16,860 nucleotides of DNA, taken from Patescibacteria group bacterium (GTDB lineage: Bacteria > Patescibacteriota > Microgenomatia > Levybacterales > UBA12049). The DNA is taken from positions 1 to 16,860 of the forward strand of contig JAUPUR010000014.1 in the NCBI GenBank assembly GCA_030917445.1. Direction: 5' to 3'. A program made the translations under genes and the position numbers. The notes under the pieces were generated by a model. It made no database searches. It saw only the letters and a list, made by a program, of their open reading frames with translations, and was not told where the DNA came from. Of the stretch, positions 7,365 to 13,871 are shown piece by piece; within the stretch, counting starts at the first letter, position 1; every line of letters starts with the position of its first letter.

Positions 7365-7374
7365 AGGGCAAGAT

Positions 7375-7647
7375 TTAGCGAATAGCCTTCTTAAACGTCT
7401 TCCCGGGTGTAAAACCTGGTGCTTTTCGAGCTGCAAGGGTGATTCTTTCACCGGTTTTTGGATTTCTACCAATCCTTTGTTGTCGACTCCTTACACTAAA
7501 TGTCCCAAAACCAGTTAAAACAACCTTTTCTCCCCTTTTGAGTGAATCACGGATTGTATTCAACGTAGTTTGTACTGCATCACGAGAAGCTTTATTTGTT
7601 AAATTTGCTTTTTTTGCTACAACTTCAATGAGGTCTTTTTTTGTCAT
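7375..7647 (-). CDS. hup: HU family DNA-binding protein
   Basis: HU is a small basic dimeric nucleoid protein that bends DNA and assists recombination and replication. The 90-residue product is the normal HU length. It shows the family start M-T-K-K-D-L-I-E-V-V-A, the conserved V-V-L-T-G-F-G-T-F-S-V, the arm region R-S-R-Q-Q-R-I-G-R-N-P-K-T-G-E-R-I and the ending P-G-F-T-P-G-K-T-F-K-K-A-I. I chose the ATG at 7647 rather than the in-frame ATG at 7665, because a strong SD (GGGGGTGAT, 7659-7651) lies correctly ahead of it and the shorter form matches HU N-termini. It has the best promoter and SD in the window, consistent with a highly expressed protein, and its own terminator. Confidence 0.97.
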   Translation of the reverse strand: MTKKDLIEVVAKKANLTNKASRDAVQTTLNTIRDSLKRGEKVVLTGFGTFSVRSRQQRIGRNPKTGERITLAARKAPGFTPGKTFKKAIR

Positions 7648-7650
7648 ATT

Positions 7651-7662
7651 ATCACCCCCTTT
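7651..7662 (-). promoter_or_regulatory. Strong Shine-Dalgarno of the HU gene
   Basis: AAAGGGGGTGAT on the minus strand matches the anti-SD complement AAGGAGGTGAT with one change. The G-rich core is 7 nt from the ATG at 7647, which settles the start. I saw no comparable SD elsewhere in the window. Confidence 0.85.
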
Positions 7663-7683
7663 CATTTATATGATTAGATTAAC

Positions 7684-7710
7684 AGTATAATGAAAACAGG
7701 TGGATGTCAA
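7684..7710 (-). promoter_or_regulatory. Promoter of the HU gene
   Basis: On the minus strand a consensus -35 TTGACA (7710-7705) is followed by a 15-nt spacer and TATACT (7689-7684). The spacer is short, but the boxes are good. The leader would be about 30 nt and carries the SD. Confidence 0.55.
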
Positions 7711-7719
7711 GAGATTTCT

Positions 7720-7731
7720 TTGATATATCAA
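7720..7731. repeat. 12-bp perfect palindrome between rny and hup
   Basis: TTGATATATCAA is its own reverse complement. It lies 20 bp after the rny stop and about 10 bp upstream of the HU -35 box on the minus strand, a place where a dimeric regulator could bind. It has no T-run, so it is not a clear terminator. Confidence 0.4.
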
Positions 7732-7750
7732 TCAATTCTCAAAAGGGGAT

Positions 7751-9022
7751 CTATACCGTGTGGGAAGGAAAGACTGAACGAAACTCACGAATTGCTGTCA
7801 CTTTTACTTCTCCTGGAATCGCCAACCTTTGACTGACCTCTTCTTGAATTTTCTTTGATAAGAGAATAGTTTGGTTATCATCGAGTCTTCCAGGATTGAT
7901 AATAACACGAAGTTCTCGACCAGCCTCAAATGCATAAGCATCCTCAACGCCTTCATATTTCTTAGCAATCTCTTCCATCTCTTTTAATCTTTTTCCATAA
8001 TTCTCAACATCTTCGTATCGAGCACCTGGTCGAGCACCTGAAATAGAGTCAGCAATATGTACAATTACAGACTCAAGTGATGAAAACGGTTTGTCTTCAT
8101 GATGCTCAGCGACACAATTAACGACAGTTTCTGGCAAGTTAAATCTTTTAAGATAATCGACTCCTTTTTTCACATGACTGCCTTCTCCATCAATTACTTT
8201 TCCAATATCATGAAAAAGACAACCTAGACGTACAACGTCAACATCTACACCTGTTTCATGTGCAATTTGAATACCAATTTTTGTTTCTTCAAGGGTGTGA
8301 ACAACTAAATTCTGCCCAAACGATGTTCTAAATTTAAATCGACCAAGAGTTGTGTAAAGTTCTGCAGGTAGTTTAAAGACACCAACTTCAGCAGCTAATT
8401 TTTGTCCTTCATCTAACATGATCTTCTCTACTTCTTGACGGGTCTGTTCCACAATCTCTTCAATTCTAAAAGGCTGAATACGTGTATCTTTTAATAACTT
8501 TTCAAGTGAACGTCGAGCAATCTCACGTCTTACTGAATCAAAAGAGGATAATCGAATGACACCTTCTTCATCAAGATCAACATCAACGCCGGTTGTTTGT
8601 TCGAATGCACGAATATTTCTTCCTTCTTTTCCAATTATTCGTCCTTTCATTTCCTCGTCCTCAACCTTAACTACAGTCACTGTATATTCAGCAATGTAAT
8701 CAAGAGCACCATGTCTCATTGCATCAACTAGTATTTCACGTGATTTAAGATCCGCTGTTGCCTTCGCTTCTTCTTCTTTTTCTTTAATGATACGTGCCAT
8801 CATTGCAGCCGAATCATTTTCAATCTCAGTAAGGAGTGCTTGTCTCGCTTCTTCTTTTGTTAACCCAGAAACTTTCTCAAGCTTTTGTTGATATTCTTCT
8901 CTCTTTTCAGAGATATACTCTTTATCTTTTTCAAGCTGATCTGATTTTTGTTCAATTTTATCTTGTCTTTCAAGAAGTTTCTTCTCTAAAGCCAAGAGGT
9001 CTTGGTGTGTTATATCTGCCAT
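7751..9022 (-). CDS. rny: Ribonuclease Y, lacking the membrane anchor
   Basis: RNase Y is an endoribonuclease that starts mRNA decay in many bacteria. The 423-residue protein has, in order: a charged coiled coil (about residues 1-100), a KH domain with G-R-I-I-G-K-E-G-R-N-I-R-A-F-E (about 125-140), and an HD domain with C-L-F-H-D-I-G-K-V (about 270) and A-E-H-H-E. A C-terminal domain ends E-V-K-V-T-A-I-R-E-F-R, the family ending. Usual members have about 510-520 residues and begin with a transmembrane helix. Here the frame has a stop seven codons before the ATG and no other start, so the protein should be cytosolic. No SD precedes the start. It follows recX by 85 nt but has its own promoter inside the end of recX. 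Confidence 0.94.
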   Translation of the reverse strand: MADITHQDLLALEKKLLERQDKIEQKSDQLEKDKEYISEKREEYQQKLEKVSGLTKEEARQALLTEIENDSAAMMARIIKEKEEEAKATADLKSREILVDAMRHGALDYIAEYTVTVVKVEDEEMKGRIIGKEGRNIRAFEQTTGVDVDLDEEGVIRLSSFDSVRREIARRSLEKLLKDTRIQPFRIEEIVEQTRQEVEKIMLDEGQKLAAEVGVFKLPAELYTTLGRFKFRTSFGQNLVVHTLEETKIGIQIAHETGVDVDVVRLGCLFHDIGKVIDGEGSHVKKGVDYLKRFNLPETVVNCVAEHHEDKPFSSLESVIVHIADSISGARPGARYEDVENYGKRLKEMEEIAKKYEGVEDAYAFEAGRELRVIINPGRLDDNQTILLSKKIQEEVSQRLAIPGEVKVTAIREFRSVFPSHTV

Positions 9023-9106
9023 AATAATGAGGAAAATAAATTAGATATTAAAGAGGGAAAGTGTGTGACCTTCTTTTTTTTGTATAACTATTTTTTCCAC
9101 AGCTTT

Positions 9107-9136
9107 ATTATACTTCATTTGCTAAAGAATCGTCAA
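9107..9136 (-). promoter_or_regulatory. Promoter of rny inside the 3' end of recX
   Basis: On the minus strand TTGACG (9136-9131), an 18-nt spacer and TATAAT (9112-9107) form a near-consensus sigma-70 type promoter. The -10 overlaps the recX stop codon. It would give an rny leader of about 78 nt, much longer than the other leaders here. Confidence 0.6.
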
Positions 9137-9602
9137 TTGACTTTCTAATAACATCATAATCAAACCCTCGTTGAGTAAGATAAGATGCAAGCTTTTGAAA
9201 TTTCTCTTTTTTTGTAAGATGTTCAAGTTTGGTAATTCTCTTCAAAATAAGTTTTTTTGCTTTATCAACATCAGAAAGAGAATCTTCGCTCTGTTTTGAA
9301 AAAGCTTTTTCAATACTTTCTTTACTCAACCCCTTTCTTTGAAGTTCAAATTTAATAAGACGGTCACTTTTCATTTTAAATCTGGTTCTTTGATCTCTCC
9401 ACCACTCACCGAAAGATATATCATCAAGATATTTTTGCGATATCAGCTTCTCTATCACATGATCAACTACTTCTCTATTATCTTCAGGGTTATTCCACTT
9501 TTTATATTTTTTATGGAGAATGTCTCGTACTTCAGTTACTGAATGAGGTCTTCGAGCAAGCGCTGACACCGCAGCTGTGTAATATTTTTCAAAATTATCC
9601 AT
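9108..9602 (-). CDS. recX: RecX regulatory protein
   Basis: RecX binds RecA filaments and limits their extension. The 164-residue protein has the family's three-helix-repeat layout: A-L-A-R-R-P-H-S-V-T-E-V-R near the N-terminus, the Y-L-D-D-I-S-F-G-E-W-W-R-D-Q-R signature near residue 60, and E-L-Q-R-K-G-L-S-K-E-S-I in the middle. The ending S-Y-L-T-Q-R-G-F-D-Y-D-V-I-R-K is the usual last repeat. It lies directly downstream of recA with a 20-nt gap that is almost wholly a hairpin overlapping the recX start codon. No SD is visible, so translation may be low or coupled to recA. Confidence 0.93.
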   Translation of the reverse strand: MDNFEKYYTAAVSALARRPHSVTEVRDILHKKYKKWNNPEDNREVVDHVIEKLISQKYLDDISFGEWWRDQRTRFKMKSDRLIKFELQRKGLSKESIEKAFSKQSEDSLSDVDKAKKLILKRITKLEHLTKKEKFQKLASYLTQRGFDYDVIRKSIDDSLANEV

Positions 9603-9618
9603 GCAATGTATGTTGCAT
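9601..9618 (-). promoter_or_regulatory. Hairpin in the recA-recX gap covering the recX start
   Basis: ATGCAA and TTGCAT, separated by 6 nt, form a 6-bp inverted repeat. It fills 18 of the 20 nt between the recA stop and the recX start and includes the first two bases of the recX ATG. It has no T-run, so it could restrain recX translation rather than end transcription. Confidence 0.45.
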
Positions 9619-9622
9619 TATC

Positions 9623-10723
9623 TTATTGAGGATTTTCAACGGACTCATCTTCGTTTACTTCTTCCACACCAACTTCTACAGGCATCTGCCCATCTTTTGA
9701 TTTACTCATAATTGCGGTAACAATCTTTTTTGTTTCCTCTGGATTTTCCTTCAACCAATCAAGTGCTGCTGCTTTTCCCTGACCGATAAGTTGCTCATCA
9801 TAACGATAGAATGCTCCTGATTTAGTAATAAGTCCCATCTCAACACCAACATCCAAGATACCACCTTCCCGGGAAATCCCTTGATTAAATACATCAAATT
9901 CAGCAATACGAAAAGGCGTTGAAACTTTATTTTTGACAATCTTTACTCGATGCCGAGAACCAATGACTTTATCCCCATCTTTAAGAGTTTCAATCTTACG
10001 AACATCCATTCGAACTGATGCATAAAACTTCAAAGCGAGTCCACCTGTTGTTGTTTCAGGATTACCAAACATTACTCCAATTTTCTGTCTTAACTGATTT
10101 GTAAATATCACAACTGTTTTTGATTTTGAGATAACTGCTGTAAGCTTTCTTAATGCCTGAGACATCAATCTTGCATGAAGCCCCATCATAGCATCTCCCA
10201 TATCCCCTTCAATTTCTGCTTTTGGTACAAGTGCTGCAACCGAATCAATAACCAAAATATCAACTCCACCACTTCGAACAAGACTCTCAGCGATTTCAAG
10301 ACCTTGTTCTCCTGTATCAGGTTGAGAAATAAGTAACTCATCTAACTTTACACCTATCTGTTCTGCCCATAACGGATCAAGAGCATGCTCGGCATCAATA
10401 AATGCAGCAATCCCACCATGTTTCTGTGCTTGAGCGATTGTAGAGAGGCAAACCGTCGTCTTACCAGATGCTTCTGGTCCATAAATTTCAATTATTCTTC
10501 CGCGGGGCAGGCCTCCGACACCAAGTGCGAGGTCTAGCGGAAGACAACCGGTTGAAACTACTGAAATATCTAATTTTGCAGCGGCTTCCCCAAAACGCAT
10601 AATTGAACCACGGCCATACTGCTTCTCAATCTGGTCCATGGCCATTTTTATAGACTCCAATTTTTGAGCAGCGTCGCTTGGTGCTTGAGTTGTTTTTGCA
10701 GAATTATTTGAGGATCTTGCCAT
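9623..10723 (-). CDS. recA: Recombinase RecA
   Basis: RecA forms the ATP-dependent filament on single-stranded DNA that drives homologous pairing and SOS signalling. The 366-residue product is full length. Features in order: the N-terminal helix M-D-Q-I-E-K-Q-Y-G-R-G-S-I-M-R, Walker A G-P-E-A-S-G-K-T-T (about residue 80), F-I-D-A-E-H-A-L-D, Walker B L-V-I-D-S-V-A-A-L, the L1 region H-A-R-L-M-S-Q-A-L-R-K, F-T-N-Q-L-R-Q-K-I-G-V-M-F-G-N-P-E-T-T-T-G-G (loop L2), and a short acidic C-tail. It heads recA-recX on the minus strand. No LexA-like box is evident ahead of it, and no SD precedes the start. Confidence 0.98.
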   Translation of the reverse strand: MARSSNNSAKTTQAPSDAAQKLESIKMAMDQIEKQYGRGSIMRFGEAAAKLDISVVSTGCLPLDLALGVGGLPRGRIIEIYGPEASGKTTVCLSTIAQAQKHGGIAAFIDAEHALDPLWAEQIGVKLDELLISQPDTGEQGLEIAESLVRSGGVDILVIDSVAALVPKAEIEGDMGDAMMGLHARLMSQALRKLTAVISKSKTVVIFTNQLRQKIGVMFGNPETTTGGLALKFYASVRMDVRKIETLKDGDKVIGSRHRVKIVKNKVSTPFRIAEFDVFNQGISREGGILDVGVEMGLITKSGAFYRYDEQLIGQGKAAALDWLKENPEETKKIVTAIMSKSKDGQMPVEVGVEEVNEDESVENPQ

Positions 10724-10736
10724 AGATTATTGACTT

Positions 10737-10765
10737 AATATATCCAACTTTCGGGTAAAATACAA
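10737..10765 (-). promoter_or_regulatory. Promoter of recA
   Basis: On the minus strand TTGTAT (10765-10760), a 17-nt spacer and TATATT (10742-10737) precede the recA ATG by 13 nt. The leader would be about 6 nt. Confidence 0.5.
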
Positions 10766-10792
10766 TGAGACGTTCTCGTTCTTACTATATCA

Positions 10793-10821
10793 TTGGAATA
10801 ATTACCTCTCTTTGCTAAAAT
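10793..10821 (+). promoter_or_regulatory. Promoter upstream of tRNA-Pro
   Basis: TTGGAA (10793-10798), a 17-nt spacer and TAAAAT (10816-10821) with a TGC extension. The extended -10 is the same nine bases as that of the helicase-nuclease gene. It would give about 57 nt of 5' leader before the tRNA for RNase P to remove. Confidence 0.5.
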
Positions 10822-10885
10822 CAGAAAACAAAAAGGAAAGCTTAAGATCAAAAGCAAGTGTGTACAGTAATGTAAGAAATCTTAG

Positions 10886-10956
10886 CGGGGTGTAGTTTAA
10901 CGGTAGAATTCGCGGCTGGGGGTCGTGAGACTGGAGTTCAACTCTCCGCACCCCGA
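10886..10956 (+). tRNA. tRNA-Pro (anticodon GGG)
   Basis: The 71-nt cloverleaf folds as follows. The acceptor is CGGGGTG (10886-10892) with CACCCCG (10949-10955) and discriminator A. The D arm is GTTT/GAAT with loop G18-G19, the anticodon stem CGCGG/TCGTG, and the anticodon GGG is at 10918-10920. The variable loop is AGAC and the T arm TGGAG/CTCCG with loop TTCAACT. The C1-G72 pair, A73 and G35-G36 are proline identity features. The 3' CCA is not encoded (A73 is followed by CACA), so it must be added enzymatically. The D stem and anticodon stem each hold two G-T wobbles. GGG reads CCC and CCT. Confidence 0.93.
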
Positions 10957-10963
10957 CACATAC

Positions 10964-10992
10964 TTGGTTTTTCCTTAACGGAAGAGTATAAT
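10964..10992 (+). promoter_or_regulatory. Promoter of the acyltransferase gene
   Basis: TTGGTT (10964-10969), a 17-nt spacer and a perfect TATAAT (10987-10992). The ATG at 11013 lies 20 nt downstream, giving a leader of about 14 nt without an SD. Confidence 0.6.
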
Positions 10993-11012
10993 TCCAAAGT
11001 TGCTCTATATTT

Positions 11013-11933
11013 ATGGGAAAAGAAGCTAGACCACATGTACCCTTTACAACAGAGTTGGGTATTCAAGTTGCGGATAGAATTACAAGAAATATCTTAACAG
11101 TAACAGATATCAAAACAACAGTAGGACGACAACTCCTTCTTAAAGGTCTTAACTCTCGTCTTATTTTTCCAACTGAAGTTATTTCACATAATGATGCTAT
11201 TGAAGAAGCTCGAGCATTAAGACATGACGGATACGGAATAATTGTTAACTATAATCACTACAGCTACCGCGATCCGATAGATGTTATGTCTACACTTTTA
11301 TCACTCGGGGAAGGTTTTTCCGACGCTCAATATCTTAGTCCACTTGCTATGCACCAAACAGGACCCCATCTATCGCTCATGTCCAGCATCACGGATATAC
11401 CACTTTCGGTCATTGTTACAGAAGACACAGTGACCAAAGGGAAGAATATCATAAAACCAACATATTTAGATAAAACTAAGGCTATCTTTGATCGCTCCCG
11501 TGACATTCAACCTCGCGTTGTAGCTGAAAGCCATGGACTCCGCGAGTATATTGATCAAGGAGCACAAGTTTTGGCTGATGGAGGAATAGTATTTGTTGCT
11601 CCCCAAGGTGGAAGAAGAAATCAACTAGGTGAGCCAGCAGGGCGTGCAAATGATTTTCTCATTACTTCGGCAAAACGAAAAGGAGCTGAAAAGATCGCAA
11701 TTTGGATAATGGGTATGACACTCGATGGACAAAAAATATATGATTCACGTACTGCAAAATACAATGTAGGTAAAAAAGCTAAAGTCGAATTTGGCATTCC
11801 CGTAACTATAGATGAGATGAGAAATCTTGCTAAAGAAAACACACCTGAAGGAGAAAAAGTAAGTATCGATCAACAAATTTTCAGAGAATTTAGACAATTA
11901 CTTCCCGAATCCTATACTGGAATTAACACATAA
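11013..11933 (+). CDS. PlsC-like 1-acyl-glycerol-3-phosphate acyltransferase family protein
   Basis: The 306-residue soluble-looking protein carries the acyltransferase block I motif N-H-Y-S-Y-R-D (His82 and Asp87, an H-x4-D). Near residues 192-202 is I-V-F-V-A-P-Q-G-G-R-R, which takes the place of the usual F-P-E-G-T-R-S block. Family members move an acyl chain from a thioester to a glycerol phosphate or similar alcohol. The replacement of the E-G-T-R motif by Q-G-G-R-R and the absence of an evident membrane helix make the true acceptor uncertain. A phospholipid, lipid A-like or other acyl acceptor are all open. The gene is monocistronic, between tRNA-Pro and a convergent methyltransferase. 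gpsA in the same window supplies sn-glycerol 3-phosphate, which is suggestive but not proof of a shared pathway. Confidence 0.75.
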   Translation: MGKEARPHVPFTTELGIQVADRITRNILTVTDIKTTVGRQLLLKGLNSRLIFPTEVISHNDAIEEARALRHDGYGIIVNYNHYSYRDPIDVMSTLLSLGEGFSDAQYLSPLAMHQTGPHLSLMSSITDIPLSVIVTEDTVTKGKNIIKPTYLDKTKAIFDRSRDIQPRVVAESHGLREYIDQGAQVLADGGIVFVAPQGGRRNQLGEPAGRANDFLITSAKRKGAEKIAIWIMGMTLDGQKIYDSRTAKYNVGKKAKVEFGIPVTIDEMRNLAKENTPEGEKVSIDQQIFREFRQLLPESYTGINT

Positions 11934-11946
11934 TTCAGTAAGACTA

Positions 11947-12010
11947 AATTTATAAAAAATAAATTACAGAAAATCTTGTTGTTAGATATTCAATGAAACT
12001 ATTTATAGTT
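11947..12010. other. Convergent intergenic stretch with two AT-only inverted repeats
   Basis: Between the acyltransferase and methyltransferase ends lie AATTTAT-AAAAA-ATAAATT (11947-11965) and AACTAT-TT-ATAGTT (11997-12010, overlapping the methyltransferase stop). Both are AT-rich and lack a following T-run, so a terminator role is only a possibility. Confidence 0.35.
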
Positions 12011-12878
12011 ATTCCGCTTTCCACCGAGCAATCATTCCAGTCGATAAATATCTCTTACTCTCTTTTTCCTCAAGGGCCAATTCACCTATTTCCAGTGTTC
12101 CTTTTTGAAAAATTTCATGATCTCTTAAAACATTCTCAAGCATCAGTGAAGATGATGAAATTGCATATGCATTTACAATAAAAAATAAAGGATTGTCTCT
12201 CATTAACTGTACACATTCCTCTATTAAAAGTGGGAAATGCTCTGCAAAATCCCATCTTTCTCCACCAGGCCCATGTCCATAAACTGGAGGATCCATAATT
12301 ATTCCATGGTAAATCGTTCCTCTTTTTACTTCACGTTTTACAAATTTCATTACGTCATCTAGTATCCATCGAATTGGTTTTTCTCCTAAATTTGAAATTG
12401 ATTGATTTTCTCTTGCCCAGCCAATAGTTGGACGAGAAGCATCAACATGTGTCACATGAGCTCCTGCATCTGCTGCTGCAAGCGTAGCGCCTCCAGTATA
12501 TGCAAAAAGATTGAGAACATTTACCTGATCTTGAGACTTCTTAACATTATCAGCTATAAAATCCCAATTAAGATGTTGTTCAGGGAAAAGTCCTGTATGT
12601 TTAAATGGTGACAACTTTGCATGTAATTTTATATTTTTGTAAACGATCGGCCAGAATGGTGGGAGAGATGTTTTTGAAACCCACTGTTCTTTTTTGTCTT
12701 TTTTAAAAAAGATAGCGTCGGATTTTTGCCACTCTGATTCAGGAAGTTTCTTTTTCCAAATAGCTTGAGGGTCAGGTCGGGTCAACCTATATTGACCAAA
12801 TATCTCAAGTCTTTCTCCATTTCCGCTATCAAGGAGCTGGTAGTCATCCCATCCTTTTGTAGAAAATATTTTCATCAT
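12009..12878 (-). CDS. Class I SAM-dependent methyltransferase (RlmI/YwbD-like, no PUA domain)
   Basis: In this 289-residue protein, an N-terminal beta region (Y-Q-L-L-D-S-G-N-G-E-R-L-E-I-F-G) leads to K-H-T-G-L-F-P-E-Q-H-L-N-W-D-F, a signature of the COG1092 type of rRNA methyltransferase. The SAM site follows as L-N-L-F-A-Y-T-G-G-A-T-L-A-A-A-D-A-G-A, with the acidic V-D-A-S strand after it. The I-M-D-P-P-V-Y-G-H-G motif is typical of nucleic-acid base methyltransferases. E. coli RlmI makes m5C1962 in 23S rRNA; this protein lacks an N-terminal PUA domain, so its target is not fixed. Its start overlaps the bcp stop as ATGA, so the two are co-translated. AAAGGA lies about 10 nt before the ATG. 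Confidence 0.85.
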   Translation of the reverse strand: MMKIFSTKGWDDYQLLDSGNGERLEIFGQYRLTRPDPQAIWKKKLPESEWQKSDAIFFKKDKKEQWVSKTSLPPFWPIVYKNIKLHAKLSPFKHTGLFPEQHLNWDFIADNVKKSQDQVNVLNLFAYTGGATLAAADAGAHVTHVDASRPTIGWARENQSISNLGEKPIRWILDDVMKFVKREVKRGTIYHGIIMDPPVYGHGPGGERWDFAEHFPLLIEECVQLMRDNPLFFIVNAYAISSSSLMLENVLRDHEIFQKGTLEIGELALEEKESKRYLSTGMIARWKAE

Positions 12879-13327
12879 TTTATTATTTCCTTTATATCCG
12901 AAAGTATATCATTACTATGAAAAAGCGGATTTACCTTCTCATACTGCTTAACAATTTCTCCTTCAGGATTGATGAGAAATGTGTTTCGCATTATCCCCTC
13001 AAATTCTCTTCCCATAAATTTCTTTATACCCCAAGAACCATAGCTTTTAATAATACTGATTGACTGATCGCTTAAAAGTGGAAACGATAATGAATGTTTG
13101 TCATAGAATTTCTTATGAGAAGATACAGAATCTTTAGAAATTCCTACGATAAATATATTTTTTTCTTGTAGCTCATGTGAAATGTCGCGAAAAGAACATA
13201 CTTCTTTTGTGCATCCAGGTGTATTATCTTTGGGGTAGAAAAAAAGTATCAACCATTTTCCTTTATAGTCATCAAGAGTGTGGTCTTTCCCATCTTGATC
13301 AGGAAGTGAAAAATACGGAGCTTTCAT
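12875..13327 (-). CDS. bcp: Thiol peroxidase of the Bcp/PrxQ family
   Basis: Peroxiredoxins of this type reduce hydrogen and organic peroxides with a thiol donor. The protein has F-S-L-P-D-Q-D-G-K, F-F-Y-P-K-D-N-T-P-G-C-T-K-E-V-C (peroxidatic Cys39 and a second Cys44, the PrxQ spacing) and G-I-S-K-D-S-V-S-S-H. The total is 150 residues from the start chosen here. An in-frame ATG at 13339 would give 154 residues and also fits the family N-terminus. I prefer 13327 because the upstream ATG lies inside the predicted -10 TATGAT (13335-13340), from which transcription would begin at about 13328. It is the first gene of a two-gene unit with the methyltransferase. Confidence 0.93.
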   Translation of the reverse strand: MKAPYFSLPDQDGKDHTLDDYKGKWLILFFYPKDNTPGCTKEVCSFRDISHELQEKNIFIVGISKDSVSSHKKFYDKHSLSFPLLSDQSISIIKSYGSWGIKKFMGREFEGIMRNTFLINPEGEIVKQYEKVNPLFHSNDILSDIKEIIK

Positions 13328-13334
13328 TTTTCCT

Positions 13335-13343
13335 ATCATAGCA
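13335..13343 (-). promoter_or_regulatory. Extended -10 of bcp (leaderless)
   Basis: TGC-TATGAT on the minus strand, with the hexamer at 13340-13335, is followed by 7 nt (AGGAAAA) and ATG at 13327. Transcription would begin on the start codon. Confidence 0.55.
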
Positions 13344-13371
13344 CAATCTTTAATTCCGCCATAAAATAAGG

Positions 13372-13377
13372 TACAAT
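13372..13377 (+). promoter_or_regulatory. -10 box of the FKBP gene (leaderless)
   Basis: TACAAT is followed by 6 nt and the ATG at 13384, so position +1 falls on the A of the ATG. No TGn extension and only a weak -35. Confidence 0.5.
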
Positions 13378-13383
13378 GAACGT

Positions 13384-13869
13384 ATGAAAAAATTGGCTTT
13401 GTTTGTTGGACTTTTTCTCCTTATATATAGTGCAGCTGTAATTGCAATTAACTTTCCTCGTCAAGAAAAACCCCTCATCAATAGTAGTGAAGACAACTCT
13501 GCTTCACCTTCTGGAAAAGTTCAGATCGAAGAACTTCAACCCGGTACAGGAGATGCTGTTAAAAATGGAGATTCAGTAACAGTTCATTACACTGGCACAC
13601 TTACAGATGGCACACAATTTGATTCCTCTTATGATCGTGAACCTTTTACATTTACCGTTGGGTCTGGAAGTGTAATTCAAGGGTGGGATGAAGGAATTAT
13701 AGGAATGAAAATTGGAGAAAAAAGAAAACTAACAATACCTCCAGACCTTGGTTATGGTTCTGTTCAACAAGGAAGTATTCCAGCAAATTCTACACTTTTA
13801 TTTGAGATTGAACTCATTTCAATTGATACAGCCAAAGAAAATTCACAGCAACCAGAATTAAATCTCTGA
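13384..13869 (+). CDS. FKBP-type peptidyl-prolyl cis-trans isomerase, membrane-anchored or exported
   Basis: The protein has 161 residues. The N-terminus is K-K followed by a hydrophobic stretch to about residue 23, without a lipobox cysteine, so it is a signal anchor or signal peptide. A linker to about residue 45 leads to the FKBP domain: V-Q-I-E-E-L-Q-P-G-T-G-D-A, V-H-Y-T-G-T-L-T-D-G-T-Q-F-D-S-S, F-T-V-G-S-G-S-V-I-Q-G-W-D-E-G-I-I-G-M and L-G-Y-G. These carry the active-site Y, D, W and Y residues. It should speed proline isomerisation in secreted or cell-surface proteins. The M50-like protease gene begins 2 nt after its stop, and the pair probably form one operon divergent from bcp. Confidence 0.93.
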   Translation: MKKLALFVGLFLLIYSAAVIAINFPRQEKPLINSSEDNSASPSGKVQIEELQPGTGDAVKNGDSVTVHYTGTLTDGTQFDSSYDREPFTFTVGSGSVIQGWDEGIIGMKIGEKRKLTIPPDLGYGSVQQGSIPANSTLLFEIELISIDTAKENSQQPELNL

Positions 13870-13871
13870 GA

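Noticed and set aside
7154..7366. A 70-residue open frame on the plus strand
   Set aside because: It lies almost wholly within the RNase P RNA, whose helices and conserved blocks explain the sequence.
10767..10777. GAGACGTTCTC upstream of recA as a possible SOS (LexA) box
   Set aside because: It has only 4-bp arms around 3 bases and matches neither the CTGT-N8-ACAG nor the GAAC-N4-GTTC type. No LexA gene is in the window.
10969..10985. TTCC-TTAAC-GGAA after tRNA-Pro as a terminator
   Set aside because: The arms are 4 bp and no T-run follows. It overlaps the acyltransferase promoter spacer and may be chance.
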